Source: Sphaerochaeta sp. Phil3 (GTDB lineage: Bacteria > Spirochaetota > Spirochaetia > Sphaerochaetales > Sphaerochaetaceae). From it: DNA of 48,673 nucleotides. Both the position numbers and the translations under genes were made by a program. Position 1 is the first letter of the stretch. The number at the start of each line of letters is the position of its first letter. The notes under the pieces are model-generated. The model ran no database searches and had not been told where the DNA came from. It saw nothing but the letters and a program-made list of their open reading frames with translations. The stretch lies in the NCBI GenBank assembly GCA_001940825.1, contig MSGT01000016.1, forward strand, positions 1-48,673. The letters are read 5' to 3'. Shown piece after piece: positions 16,218-23,738 of the stretch.

Positions 16218-17180
16218 ATGGAATCTGTCAGTGAAACGAAGCTTATGGAAGGAATCTACTTCGACGGCAAGAAGGCAATCTATCGTGATGACCTTCCAGT
16301 TCCAACTCCAGGCGAAGGCCAAAGTCTCATAAGGGTTCTTCTTGCTGCGGTGTGCAGTACTGACAAGGAAATCCTCAAGGGCTACAGGCCTGACTTCAAA
16401 GGCGTCATGGGCCACGAGTTCGTTGGCATCGTGGAAAGCTCCGACGACCCCGCCCTTATTGGCAAACGGGTAGTGGGCGAAATCAACGAAAACTGCGGTC
16501 ATTGTCTCTACTGCACCACGGGCCGTCCCCACCACTGTTCCAACCGCCACACGCCGGGGCTCTCCAAAGATGGCTGCTTCGCCCAATACATGGTCCTCAA
16601 GACGAGCCTTCTGCACATCGTCCCAGACTCTCTCAAGACCGATGTCGCTGTGTTCACCGAGCCTTTGGCCGCCGCTTTCGAGATTCTGGAGCAGATCGAA
16701 ATAAAGCCTGGAACGCCGGTTGCCATCGTAGGCGACGGAAGGCTTGCCCTGTGCATCGCAAACGTGATGCACCTAGCAGGTGCAGACCTCACGGTCGTTG
16801 GTAAGCACTCTGAAAAACTTGATGTTTTCAAACCACTTGGCAATGTCCTGTTTCACGCAGAACCTGAGAGTTTTGAAGTGGTAATAGAAGCTACAGGCCA
16901 TCCTTCCGGAATGGAGGCTGCATTCCGTCTTGTGAGGAAGAAAGGAATCATTGTACTCAAAAGCACGTTCGCAGCCCCCGTCACATTGGACTTGAGCCAG
17001 ATACCGGTGAACGAACTTACGATAGTTGGCAGCCGCTGCGGCCCGTTCGAGCCAGCACTCAACGCGCTTTCGTCTGGGCAAGTCGTGCTTCCGGCAATCG
17101 AGAAACACGAGCTTGCGGATTTCGAAAGTGCGTTCTCATCCCCCGCCTTCAAGGCCGGCTTTGAAATCCTTGCTCTTTGA
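16218..17180 (+). CDS. Zinc-dependent medium-chain dehydrogenase (sugar/polyol type)
   Basis: A 320-residue MDR-family oxidoreductase. It shows the catalytic zinc motif CSTDKEI, the GHEFVG motif, a structural-zinc loop with four cysteines (CGHCLYCTTGRPHHC), and a nucleotide-binding Rossmann loop VAIVGDGRLA. The likely reaction is NAD(P)-dependent oxidation of a sugar alcohol or secondary alcohol. It is slightly shorter than typical (about 340-350). The start at 16218 has AGAGAGG five bases upstream. The stop codon lies inside the first box of the structured 3' repeat, so that repeat begins at the very end of the coding sequence. Confidence 0.85.
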   Translation: MESVSETKLMEGIYFDGKKAIYRDDLPVPTPGEGQSLIRVLLAAVCSTDKEILKGYRPDFKGVMGHEFVGIVESSDDPALIGKRVVGEINENCGHCLYCTTGRPHHCSNRHTPGLSKDGCFAQYMVLKTSLLHIVPDSLKTDVAVFTEPLAAAFEILEQIEIKPGTPVAIVGDGRLALCIANVMHLAGADLTVVGKHSEKLDVFKPLGNVLFHAEPESFEVVIEATGHPSGMEAAFRLVRKKGIIVLKSTFAAPVTLDLSQIPVNELTIVGSRCGPFEPALNALSSGQVVLPAIEKHELADFESAFSSPAFKAGFEILAL

Positions 17181-17323
17181 ATCGTTTTCTGCGTCACGTC
17201 GCTCAGGCTGTACCTCAAGTACTATCCTTCGCTCGTTTCCTTGAATACAATCCAAATAGCTTCGATTTACTTTCAAATAACGTCGAATCCTGAAAAGTCC
17301 TTGCTCTTTGAATCGTTTTCTGC
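17168..17323 (+). repeat. Structured 3'-end repeat after the dehydrogenase gene
   Basis: A 25-base box starting CCTTGCTCTTTGAATCG is repeated exactly at 17168-17192 and 17299-17323 (spacing 131). Between them is the hairpin 17205-17228 with lower stem AGG/CCT and upper stem GTAC/GTAC. Read on the opposite strand it aligns with the array after tldE. The first box overlaps the dehydrogenase stop codon. Confidence 0.7.
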
Positions 17324-17335
17324 ATCACTATGAAA

Positions 17336-17362
17336 TTGTGCGCTTTTTGTAGTGCTGGTGAG
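17336..17362. repeat. 27-base inverted copy of sequence at 15088-15114
   Basis: The 27 bases beginning TTGTGCGCTTTTTG are the exact reverse complement of 15088-15114. The two copies flank a 2.2-kb segment with the P-loop kinase and the dehydrogenase. Beyond it, the sequence continues with 9-bp units like those of array A. The remaining bases up to 17436 hold no visible gene. Confidence 0.65.
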
Positions 17363-17436
17363 CGTGGCGGGAGTCGAGAACGATACAAGCCCAAACCTCA
17401 CCACACTTCATGGACACTTTTATCACCCCTCGCTTC

Positions 17437-18543
17437 TCACTCTTCGTTTGAAGAGAGGAACTCGAACACGCGCGACCAGTATGGGGCTATGATCTCGTCG
17501 GGACTGTTGAAGATTTCATGCTTGGTATCGGGACAGAACACCACATGGACGCTTGGAGCCTTCTCTGCTAGTTTGAGTTGCCTGTCGTTTCTGACAAGCG
17601 TATCACCATCAGCCTGGAAGAGGATGGTTGGAATGGTTATCTTGGAAGAGTCCTTGACCATCTTGGTGGTGGCCCTGAGGGAGGATTTGAGCCATGACCA
17701 TGTTGCGCCATAGGTTTGGTGGTAGTCGTCCGAGCGTCTCAGTTCGTTGTAGTATAGATACCTAGGGTAGCTGATGCCAGGCGAATTGAGGAAGTCTCCA
17801 TCGTTGCCGTCCCATGCGCTGTGTCCAAAGACATAGCCGTCGCCCTGTCCAAAGAACACTGCGCTCCCTGCAATGAACTTGGAAAGGAACTCAGGCACAC
17901 CATTGGTCTGCACGCCAATCATAGGAGACGTAAGCACGGCCTTGTCGAAGTAGCCGGGATACTCCTCCAGAAAGCGTGTACCTATGCCACCTCCCATTGA
18001 ATGTGCAAAGAGGTACAGACCCCCGTTTCCCTTGCGCGGAAGGACCACTTCATCAAGGAACTGTTTGAGGTCTGCGGTGTAGACATCGAACTCCTTGACC
18101 TGAATCTTGGAAAGGTCCTCATTGAGGCTGTCGGCACGCTGCGAATAGCCATGGCCAAAATGCTCTATCATGAACACGTCGTAGCCTTCCTGCAGGAAGT
18201 AGTATATGACCTCGTTGTACTTTGCGATGAACTCCGAGAACCCATGGAGAATCACGACGGTCCCCTTCTCGCCCTCCACATCGTACTGCTCGTAGTAGAC
18301 ACGATGCCCATCGCCTGCCGCCGCTATGGTCCCCACTTTGCGAATCTTGTCCAAATAGGGCACAACGGTATCCGTCATGGACTCCTTGTATTGGGAATCC
18401 TTCACCACAGGAAAATCCGTCCCCACCTTGTAGTCCAAAGTCTCCACAGGGACGCTGCTTGCAGACGCACACCCCACAAAGAGGGCCACAACCGCAGCCG
18501 CCATAGCCAACACTAAACCGATATCCTTGAATTCACGTTTCAT
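17437..18543 (-). CDS. Lipoprotein alpha/beta hydrolase (monoacylglycerol lipase/lysophospholipase type)
   Basis: A 368-residue alpha/beta hydrolase exported as a lipoprotein: the signal peptide ends in the lipobox LFVGC with Cys25. The fold shows the oxyanion segment ILHGFSE, the HFGHGYS loop typical of PldB/monoglyceride lipases, the nucleophile Ser182 in AHSMGGG, and a downstream Asp (QADGDTLV) and His (TKHEIFN) completing the triad. It would cleave acyl esters at the cell envelope. The start has GGAGG six bases upstream. It stands alone, with long non-coding stretches on both sides. Confidence 0.88.
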   Translation of the reverse strand: MKREFKDIGLVLAMAAAVVALFVGCASASSVPVETLDYKVGTDFPVVKDSQYKESMTDTVVPYLDKIRKVGTIAAAGDGHRVYYEQYDVEGEKGTVVILHGFSEFIAKYNEVIYYFLQEGYDVFMIEHFGHGYSQRADSLNEDLSKIQVKEFDVYTADLKQFLDEVVLPRKGNGGLYLFAHSMGGGIGTRFLEEYPGYFDKAVLTSPMIGVQTNGVPEFLSKFIAGSAVFFGQGDGYVFGHSAWDGNDGDFLNSPGISYPRYLYYNELRRSDDYHQTYGATWSWLKSSLRATTKMVKDSSKITIPTILFQADGDTLVRNDRQLKLAEKAPSVHVVFCPDTKHEIFNSPDEIIAPYWSRVFEFLSSNEE

Positions 18544-19142
18544 GCCTTACCTCCATGCTGTGTGTAACAGAAGGTATTCCTTGGCTGCTGCAGGAGGCAA
18601 AGGAAACTCCTTCGCCTTGCTCTTTTTCACATCATTCTTTTCCTAGTCTTAACCGAAAACTCCTATGAGCCTCTGAAGAATTTCTCCCCTTTTTTGTTTC
18701 TTCACGGAAAGTTCAAGTAAGGGTGATGGAAATTGGAAAAGAGAAACCGTATGTGGATTCCACACCACAGGACGACGCACGATGACATAAAAGACTTTGT
18801 TTCCGCTGTTTGTGTGCATGGTTTTGCCTAGAAAAACGGTTTTCCGATGTTTTCATGTCATTTCGGACATGAAACGGATGCTGAAACGACTACCTCGACG
18901 AGGACTTCTTCGCTTCCACGAGGCATCTCCAGCCCTCCTAAAGGTTTATCCCCGAGAAAAATGTAAAGAGCCATCTAAATCATATGGTTTCTTAAGAACA
19001 TCCTCAGCCTTGTCCTCTATCTCAAGCAGCTCGATATAGAGGATCCAATAAAGTTCAGACGGTGTCTGAACTTTATTGGGTATCCAAGATGCAACTTTCC
19101 ATCTTCTTTCACTTAGTTCTTTTCCTTGTCTTAACCATATTA
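18544..19142. other. Long gene-free region with palindromes
   Basis: About 600 bases without a gene I can support. It contains an 8-bp palindrome (TTCATGTC/GACATGAA near 18859-18880) and a very strong hairpin at 19045-19079. A short minus-strand reading (18946-19149, 67 codons) ends in an acidic, protein-like stretch (LEIEDKAEDVLKKP), but it has no clear start or ribosome binding site. It may be a remnant of a lost gene. Confidence 0.35.
19045..19079. repeat. Perfect 16-bp inverted repeat
   Basis: CCAATAAAGTTCAGAC (19045-19060) is followed by a 3-base loop and its exact complement (19064-19079). There is no adjacent gene end that would need a terminator. It could be a decayed insertion-sequence end or a recombination site. 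Confidence 0.6.
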
Positions 19143-19170
19143 TTGACATTGGGACTTCAATTTGTTTATC
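19143..19170 (+). promoter_or_regulatory. Promoter for tRNA-Ala
   Basis: Consensus TTGACA (19143-19148), a 16-base spacer and TTTATC (19165-19170). The predicted start is about 6-7 bases before the tRNA. Confidence 0.6.
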
Positions 19171-19183
19171 ATCACCTTGTTTT

Positions 19184-19257
19184 GGGGCTGTAGCTCACCT
19201 GGCTAGAGCGATTGAATGGCATTCAATAGGTAGTCGGTTCGATCCCGATCAGCTCCA
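19184..19257 (+). tRNA. tRNA-Ala (anticodon GGC)
   Basis: A 74-base cloverleaf. The acceptor stem GGGGCTG pairs with CAGCTCC (one G-T), the D arm is GCTCACCTGGCTAGAGC, the anticodon stem ATTGA/TCAAT closes a 7-base loop ATGGCAT with anticodon GGC, and the T arm has GTTCGATC. The discriminator base is A and CCA is not encoded. It is followed at once by a strong terminator, so it is a single-gene transcript. Confidence 0.93.
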
Positions 19258-19263
19258 CTTTCA

Positions 19264-19294
19264 AAGCCGCACTCGTTTGGGTGCGGCTTTTTTT
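19264..19294 (+). terminator. Terminator of tRNA-Ala
   Basis: AAGCCGCAC and GTGCGGCTT form a 9-bp GC-rich stem, followed by a run of T. It lies seven bases after the tRNA. Confidence 0.9.
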
Positions 19295-19414
19295 GTAATT
19301 GAGTTTCAACCAGCTTTTGCCAATTTATGGACATTCATGGGCACTGAATTCGCTGTTTATGGGGAAGAGTTTTTACAAAAACGTTGCTATGCTCTTCGTA
19401 GGAGGCATGTGAAA

Positions 19415-19960
19415 ATGAATCAGATGAAGATAGGAAAATTCATAGCCACCCTGCGAAAAGAGAAAAACATGACGCAGGAACAGCTTGGAGAGAAGCTGGG
19501 AGTAACCAACAAAACCATTTCTCGTTGGGAGAACGGCAACTATATGCCAGACGTCGAAATGCTGTCACTGCTGTCGAAGGAGTTCGGCGTAAGCATCAAC
19601 GAAATCATAAGCGGAGAGCGAATTGCAACGGAGGACTTCAAGGAAGCTGCAGACAACAACCTTGTCACGGCACTGGACAACAGCTCCTTTACATTGAAAG
19701 AGAAGATAGCCTTCTTCAAGAAGAAATGGCTTCGCGAACATATTGCAACCATTGTCCTTTGCATCATAACGTGGATAGGTCTTGTTGCAATGCTGGCGCT
19801 GAAACTGCGAGGCCGCAACGCATATGCACTTTTGGGCGCAATAAGCAGTACGCTTGGCATACTCTTCTATGTAGTACTGTACAACCGCATGATGGTGTTC
19901 GTGGAAGACCTTGCCTATAGGGCAGTGCCAGACAAAAGAACAGAAACAAAAGAACCCTAA
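19415..19960 (+). CDS. XRE family regulator with membrane-spanning C-terminus
   Basis: A 181-residue protein with an N-terminal lambda-repressor-like helix-turn-helix (about residues 6-60, with TQEQLGEKLGVTNKTISRWE). A linker and two hydrophobic segments follow (around HIATIVLCIITWIGLVAM and LGAISSTLGILFYVVLY). Such membrane-tethered XRE proteins usually sense envelope conditions or control neighbouring transport genes; the target is not visible here. The ATG at 19415 has TAGGAGG upstream with nine bases of spacing, and a GTG two codons earlier is a possible alternative. A reading that extends upstream would run through the tRNA and is wrong. Confidence 0.82.
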   Translation: MNQMKIGKFIATLRKEKNMTQEQLGEKLGVTNKTISRWENGNYMPDVEMLSLLSKEFGVSINEIISGERIATEDFKEAADNNLVTALDNSSFTLKEKIAFFKKKWLREHIATIVLCIITWIGLVAMLALKLRGRNAYALLGAISSTLGILFYVVLYNRMMVFVEDLAYRAVPDKRTETKEP

Positions 19961-20030
19961 CATCATCAGCAAAAATGACAATCTCACACAAATGTATCAA
20001 CATACAAGGGGCAAATAAACAAGTACAGGT

Positions 20031-20138
20031 TGCACGTCCAGTTCGTCCTGCAACTTCAGCCATTCTGGGCGAACTGGCCACTCTAGCCACTCTGGTCAAT
20101 CTAGCCGTTCCAGCCGCTCTGGCCTGTCCAGCCAATCT
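20031..20138. repeat. Degenerate 9-bp tandem array C
   Basis: Twelve consecutive 9-base units, for example AGCCATTCT, GGCCACTCT, AGCCACTCT, GGTCAATCT, AGCCGCTCT and AGCCAATCT. A 63-codon reading through it (from 19975) gives tripeptide repeats but has no ribosome binding site. On the other strand one frame gives Gly-X-Y-like triplets interrupted by stops. I regard it as non-coding. Confidence 0.65.
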
Positions 20139-20169
20139 AAAACGGTCTAGGGTGGAGGTTTTGTGACAC

Positions 20170-20250
20170 TCAGGTACGGGTCAGGTACTATCAGGAACCA
20201 TCAGGCATGCTCAGGAACGCTCTAAAGCGCTCTACTTCATTCACAATTCA
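20170..20250. repeat. Degenerate 10-bp tandem array D
   Basis: About eight units with a 10-base period beginning TCAGG or TC (TCAGGTACTA, TCAGGAACCA, TCAGGCATGC, TCAGGAACGC and weaker ones). It follows array C in the 490-base gap between the XRE gene and the ParB-like gene. Confidence 0.6.
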
Positions 20251-20325
20251 ACGGTATTCAAGAGCCCAAACAGCCCAGTAGGCCCCATGGAGACAACACC
20301 AGGCCTGTTCACTTACGAAGTTATG

Positions 20326-20440
20326 GGCGCAAAGAGCAAGGACCTTGGGTTTGCACAGAGTCGATGCAGTTGCAAGGCGCAAACGAAGGACAGTGCTATG
20401 ATGCACGGCCTGAGTGCAGCAACGCAGCAAATGCGCCGAG
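20326..20440 (-). repeat. Structured 3'-end repeat after the ParB-like gene
   Basis: Just beyond the stop at 20451 on the minus strand. It contains a hairpin at 20387-20411 (lower stem AGG/CCT, upper stem GTGC/GCAC) and a GCAAAGAGCAAGGAC box at about 20329-20343, corresponding to the boxes at 12.0 and 17.2 kb. Confidence 0.65.
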
Positions 20441-20450
20441 TATGTGCAAA

Positions 20451-21347
20451 CTACTTGCGGCTGAGGCGTTGGCGGAGGTATAGAAACCATCGCTTGAACC
20501 TGTTCTTCCCCTCGCTCTCCTTCATGTCGTGGGCGGCGGCTTCCTGGGTCGCATAGGCATCGGTCCGTTTCATTTCGTCCCAGCGGCGCACAAGCCACAT
20601 GTAGATATCGGCCTCGGTGCAGCCGGGGAAGAGCTTCTTGAGGTGCTCCTTGTCAAGGGCGTCCACGATTGGGCGGTAGACGTTCTCGTACCAGCTGACG
20701 GCTCCTTCCTCAAAGGACAACTCCCTGTCTAGGTGCTCGTTGGCATAGTATTTGTGGACAAGTATATGGTTGACCATCTCAGGATAGGAACCAGGGGACG
20801 TGAAGACGATCTTGTCCATTGGAAGGTATGTGGGATGGTACTGCTCAATGAACTTCTCGCGTTCGTAGGCCACGACACGGCGCTTGAGCTCGTTCATCGT
20901 CATGCCCTCTTCAAGAGGGATCTTGGAGGAGAGCTCAACGACCTCGGCATCTATGAACTCCTGTCCCTTGGCCTTGGCAACGGAGACACGGTGGTTGCCA
21001 TCGCGCACGAAATACCAATCCCCAAGCTTGTAGACCGATATCGGTGGAAGTGGAATGTCGTCGAGGCGCGCTGCGTCTATGCTCTCCCATCGGTGCTGTA
21101 GGATGTGGGACTTAGGGTAGAAGGCAGCGGAGAAGTCATGGTAGCGGTTCTCGGAACCAATGATGTTCTTGACAGGGATGGTCTGCATCCCCTTGTAGAA
21201 CTGAGCATCCGGTTTTATGAGCTTCGTGACCTCATAGAAGGAAAGGAGGTCAGGGTTCTTCCAACGGAACGTGGAAAGGACCTTCTGGATCTGGGCTCTT
21301 CGGCGGGCTTCGTCGAAATCGCCTGAAACTATCATTCTGTCTGCCAT
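20451..21347 (-). CDS. ParB/Srx-like fold protein of unknown function
   Basis: A 298-residue soluble protein whose central segment VRDGNHRVSVAKAKG matches the ParB/sulfiredoxin-like nucleotide-binding loop (GNHRVxxA). I do not recognise a ParB DNA-binding part. The rest is charged and helical, ending in a very basic C-terminus. The ATG at 21347 has GGAGG eight bases upstream and lies one base after the stop of the metallophosphoesterase gene, so the pair is translationally coupled and probably functionally linked. I cannot assign a reaction. Confidence 0.7.
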   Translation of the reverse strand: MADRMIVSGDFDEARRRAQIQKVLSTFRWKNPDLLSFYEVTKLIKPDAQFYKGMQTIPVKNIIGSENRYHDFSAAFYPKSHILQHRWESIDAARLDDIPLPPISVYKLGDWYFVRDGNHRVSVAKAKGQEFIDAEVVELSSKIPLEEGMTMNELKRRVVAYEREKFIEQYHPTYLPMDKIVFTSPGSYPEMVNHILVHKYYANEHLDRELSFEEGAVSWYENVYRPIVDALDKEHLKKLFPGCTEADIYMWLVRRWDEMKRTDAYATQEAAAHDMKESEGKNRFKRWFLYLRQRLSRK

Positions 21348-21348
21348 G

Positions 21349-22083
21349 TCATAGACCTCCGGTTGTTTTCTCTCCGGCCTTGCGAAGGGAGCCGGCTCCA
21401 AGGGTTTCGTCGTCCAAAAGATAGGATGAATACACGTTCACGATCTTCGTATTGCCACGTTCCCTCACCCGTTGGGCGTTCATGTCATCCAAATGGATAT
21501 GTCCGTGCACAAGGTATTGCGGTTGGTATTTGTCAATGAAATGCAATAGGCACCTAAAGCCCATGTGGCAAAGGTCCGGGCCGTCTCCATAGCCAAACGG
21601 AGGCGCATGTGTCACAAGGATGTCCAAGTAGCGACCATACCGGCGCTTATTGTAGAGAAGCTGCGGCACGAGCTTCCATATACGGTACTTCATCTGCTTC
21701 TCAGTGTATTGGCTGTCCCCGTCGTTGTACCTCATGCTGCCGCCAAGTCCGGCGATCAGGAGCCCCGTGCGCTTGTCCCTGCAGCACTTGCCGTCAATGA
21801 GAAATCCATAGAACTTGGAAGTCTCGTCCTCGCCCATGATCCTGTAAGTATTTCCAAAACCAATCGATGGCCCTTCGAGCCTCATGGCGCGCCTAAAGTT
21901 CTTGAGATTGTGGTTTCCATATACGTAGTAGAGGTCTCGGCTGAGCATTGTAGATACATAGTCATAGGAATCTATTGGAAGGTCCCCGCAAGAGATTATC
22001 AAGTCAACATCCTTGTATATGTCCTTCACGTTCGAAGAGAAAGCCAAAGAGCTGGTGGTGTCCGAAATGCACAGAATCCTCAT
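21349..22083 (-). CDS. Calcineurin-like metallophosphoesterase
   Basis: A 244-residue cytoplasmic phosphoesterase. The metal-binding motifs are CISDTTSS (Asp present, but the usual His of DxH is missing), CGDLP, YGNHN, VTHAPP and VHGHIH. I recall this DxT-type first motif from similar proteins in spirochaetes and Thermotogae. The substrate is unknown. Its start has GAGGG four bases upstream. It precedes the ParB-like gene by a single base. Confidence 0.82.
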   Translation of the reverse strand: MRILCISDTTSSLAFSSNVKDIYKDVDLIISCGDLPIDSYDYVSTMLSRDLYYVYGNHNLKNFRRAMRLEGPSIGFGNTYRIMGEDETSKFYGFLIDGKCCRDKRTGLLIAGLGGSMRYNDGDSQYTEKQMKYRIWKLVPQLLYNKRRYGRYLDILVTHAPPFGYGDGPDLCHMGFRCLLHFIDKYQPQYLVHGHIHLDDMNAQRVRERGNTKIVNVYSSYLLDDETLGAGSLRKAGEKTTGGL

Positions 22084-22135
22084 AGAACCCTCACAAACTT
22101 CTCAAAGAGTCCCGAACAGACCCTCGTCATGGACA

Positions 22136-22164
22136 ATTATATCCGCAAGTTCAGACATAGGAAA
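22136..22164 (-). promoter_or_regulatory. Putative promoter for the phosphoesterase/ParB-like pair
   Basis: Minus-strand TATAAT (22136-22141) with a weak -35 (TTTCCT, 22159-22164) 17 bases upstream. The leader would be about 46 bases. Confidence 0.4.
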
Positions 22165-22385
22165 TCTTTTTACAAACTTTTCCAACACTACGGCAAAAAG
22201 GCATGTTATCCTTACAACAAAAAGGGGATGCCGACCAAGGAGGAGTCGGAACAGGCACTGCCAGAGCAAAAGCCCGGGCGAAGCGACCAAAGAAGCAAGC
22301 TAGGGAAAAACGAAGGAGGCGCAAAGGCATTGCCAAGGAGGCTTTCCGCCGGTCTGCATGTCCAAAAACAAAATCGGAGGAAAAA
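22165..22385. other. Leader region of the sugar transporter operon
   Basis: The gap between the phosphoesterase start and the binding-protein start is 302 bases. Apart from the minus-strand promoter, the plus strand holds an extended -10-like TGTTATCCT (22204-22212) that could drive the sugar operon. Open frames here are very basic and lack ribosome binding sites; I see no gene. Confidence 0.35.
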
Positions 22386-23651
22386 ATGAAAAAGATTGCC
22401 ATCATCGCATTGGTTGCAATGGTTCTCGCGACTCCTCTCTTCGCTCAGGCAGCGGCAGAGAAGAACGAAAAGGTCCACCTCACATTCGTAGAGGTCATGA
22501 CATCACCGGAAAGAACACTCGTGCTTCAGGAAGCCATCAAGAACTTCGAGGCGGCGAATCCAAACGTTGAAGTCGAACTTGTGTCACCACCATACGAGCA
22601 GGCTGAGACAAAGCTTGCATCCATGCTTGCAGCAGGCCAGGACGTTGACGTATGCGAAATCAGAGACAACTCGGTCGCAACCCTCATCAATGGAAACCTT
22701 CTTCTCAACCTTGACGACTATGTCGCACAGTGGAACACGAAGGACCAGCTCGTGGACGCAGCACTCCTTGCAGGCGCATCCATTGGAGACGCAACCTACT
22801 TCCTGCCACAGTACCTCTATGTGAAGGCCCTCATGGTCAGGACCGATATCCTTGAGAAGTACGGAATCGAGTATCCAAAGACGACCGATGAATTCTACGC
22901 AGCATGTGCAAAGCTCGCATCCCAGGGCAACGGTCAGTACGCATTCGCACTCAGAGGCAAAGGAAGCCCTTGCAAGACCACTGACATCATGATGCTCCCA
23001 GAAGTCGCAGACATAAACGAGGACAACCTCTATCTCACGAAGGACGGACAGTTCTACCTTGCAACGGAAGGTGGAAGAAAGGCCATGCAGGACTACCTCG
23101 ACCTCTTCAAGAACTGCTGCCCATCCGATGCAGTGAACTGGGGCTACGCAGAGCAGATCAACGGCTTCATAAGCGGAACTACTCCTTTCCTCATCCAGGA
23201 CCCAGACGCAGTCGGTTCAGTCAAGGATGCACTTGACGAGTCCCAGTACACAGCAATCCCAATTCCAGTAGGTGCATCTGGAAAGAGATACCTCGACTAC
23301 GGCTTTGCAGGCCTTGCAGTCGCAGCCAACTCAAAGCACCCGCAGGAAGCATTCGAACTTGTGAAGTACCTCATCTCAGCAGAGGTCAACGCACGCATAT
23401 GCGAGTTCTACGGTGCACTTCCAGTCAACAAGGATGCATACTCAATGAGCGACATGTTCAGCATGGGCATCTACAAGGAATGGGCGGACGAAATGGCAGA
23501 CGAGAACACGATCTTCGTCAAGTTCCCTCTCGAAGACCCACGCTTCACAGAGTACCAGACAGTTCACATGACAGCAGTCCAGAACATGCTTCTTGGCAAC
23601 GCTACGGTGGATGAAACGATCAAGATCCTCAAGGATTTCTGGGGATACTGA
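22386..23651 (+). CDS. Sugar ABC transporter substrate-binding protein (family 1)
   Basis: A 421-residue MalE-type solute-binding protein. A classic signal peptide (MKKIAIIALVAMVLATPLFA) is followed by the mature domain, with FVEVMTSPERTLVLQEAIKNF typical of the first lobe and FAGLAVAANSKHPQEAFELV of the C-terminal lobe. It captures a sugar or glycoside in the periplasm for the two permeases that follow. GGAGG lies five bases upstream of the start. Hairpins in the spacer after it (23663-23720) probably set a higher level of binding protein than permease. The adjacent mannosidase suggests a mannose-containing ligand, which is inference. Confidence 0.93.
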   Translation: MKKIAIIALVAMVLATPLFAQAAAEKNEKVHLTFVEVMTSPERTLVLQEAIKNFEAANPNVEVELVSPPYEQAETKLASMLAAGQDVDVCEIRDNSVATLINGNLLLNLDDYVAQWNTKDQLVDAALLAGASIGDATYFLPQYLYVKALMVRTDILEKYGIEYPKTTDEFYAACAKLASQGNGQYAFALRGKGSPCKTTDIMMLPEVADINEDNLYLTKDGQFYLATEGGRKAMQDYLDLFKNCCPSDAVNWGYAEQINGFISGTTPFLIQDPDAVGSVKDALDESQYTAIPIPVGASGKRYLDYGFAGLAVAANSKHPQEAFELVKYLISAEVNARICEFYGALPVNKDAYSMSDMFSMGIYKEWADEMADENTIFVKFPLEDPRFTEYQTVHMTAVQNMLLGNATVDETIKILKDFWGY

Positions 23652-23662
23652 CAAGAAGACCT

Positions 23663-23723
23663 GCACCGGTCGTAAAACGGTGCGAACCACCAACAGGGCT
23701 ATGGAATCCCATAGCCCTGTTTT
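23663..23723 (+). terminator. Intra-operon hairpins after the binding-protein gene
   Basis: There are two hairpins: GCACCG/CGGTGC (23663-23683) and a very strong perfect 12-bp stem ACAGGGCTATGG/CCATAGCCCTGT (23693-23720) followed by TTTT. Such structures between a binding-protein gene and its permeases usually cause partial termination or protect the upstream mRNA. Confidence 0.65.
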
Positions 23724-23738
23724 CAAAAGGGAGGATCC

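Noticed and set aside
18946-19149. A 67-codon minus-strand gene
   Set aside because: Part of it looks protein-like, but it reads through a perfect hairpin and lacks a ribosome binding site; at most a remnant.
19076-19414. N-terminal extension of the XRE regulator
   Set aside because: It would be translated through tRNA-Ala and its terminator; TAGGAGG supports the start at 19415.
19975-20166. A 63-codon gene with tripeptide repeats after the XRE gene
   Set aside because: There is no ribosome binding site, and the repeat is explained by the 9-bp array; the units drift without regard to codon meaning.
11876-20440. The 3' repeats as integron attC sites
   Set aside because: They are structured and sit after genes, but I find no consistent RYYYAAC/GTTRRRY core pair, the genes are on both strands, and no integrase is visible.
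22203-22385. N-terminal extension of the sugar-binding protein
   Set aside because: The extension is very basic and would precede an ideal signal peptide; GGAGG is correctly placed for the ATG at 22386.
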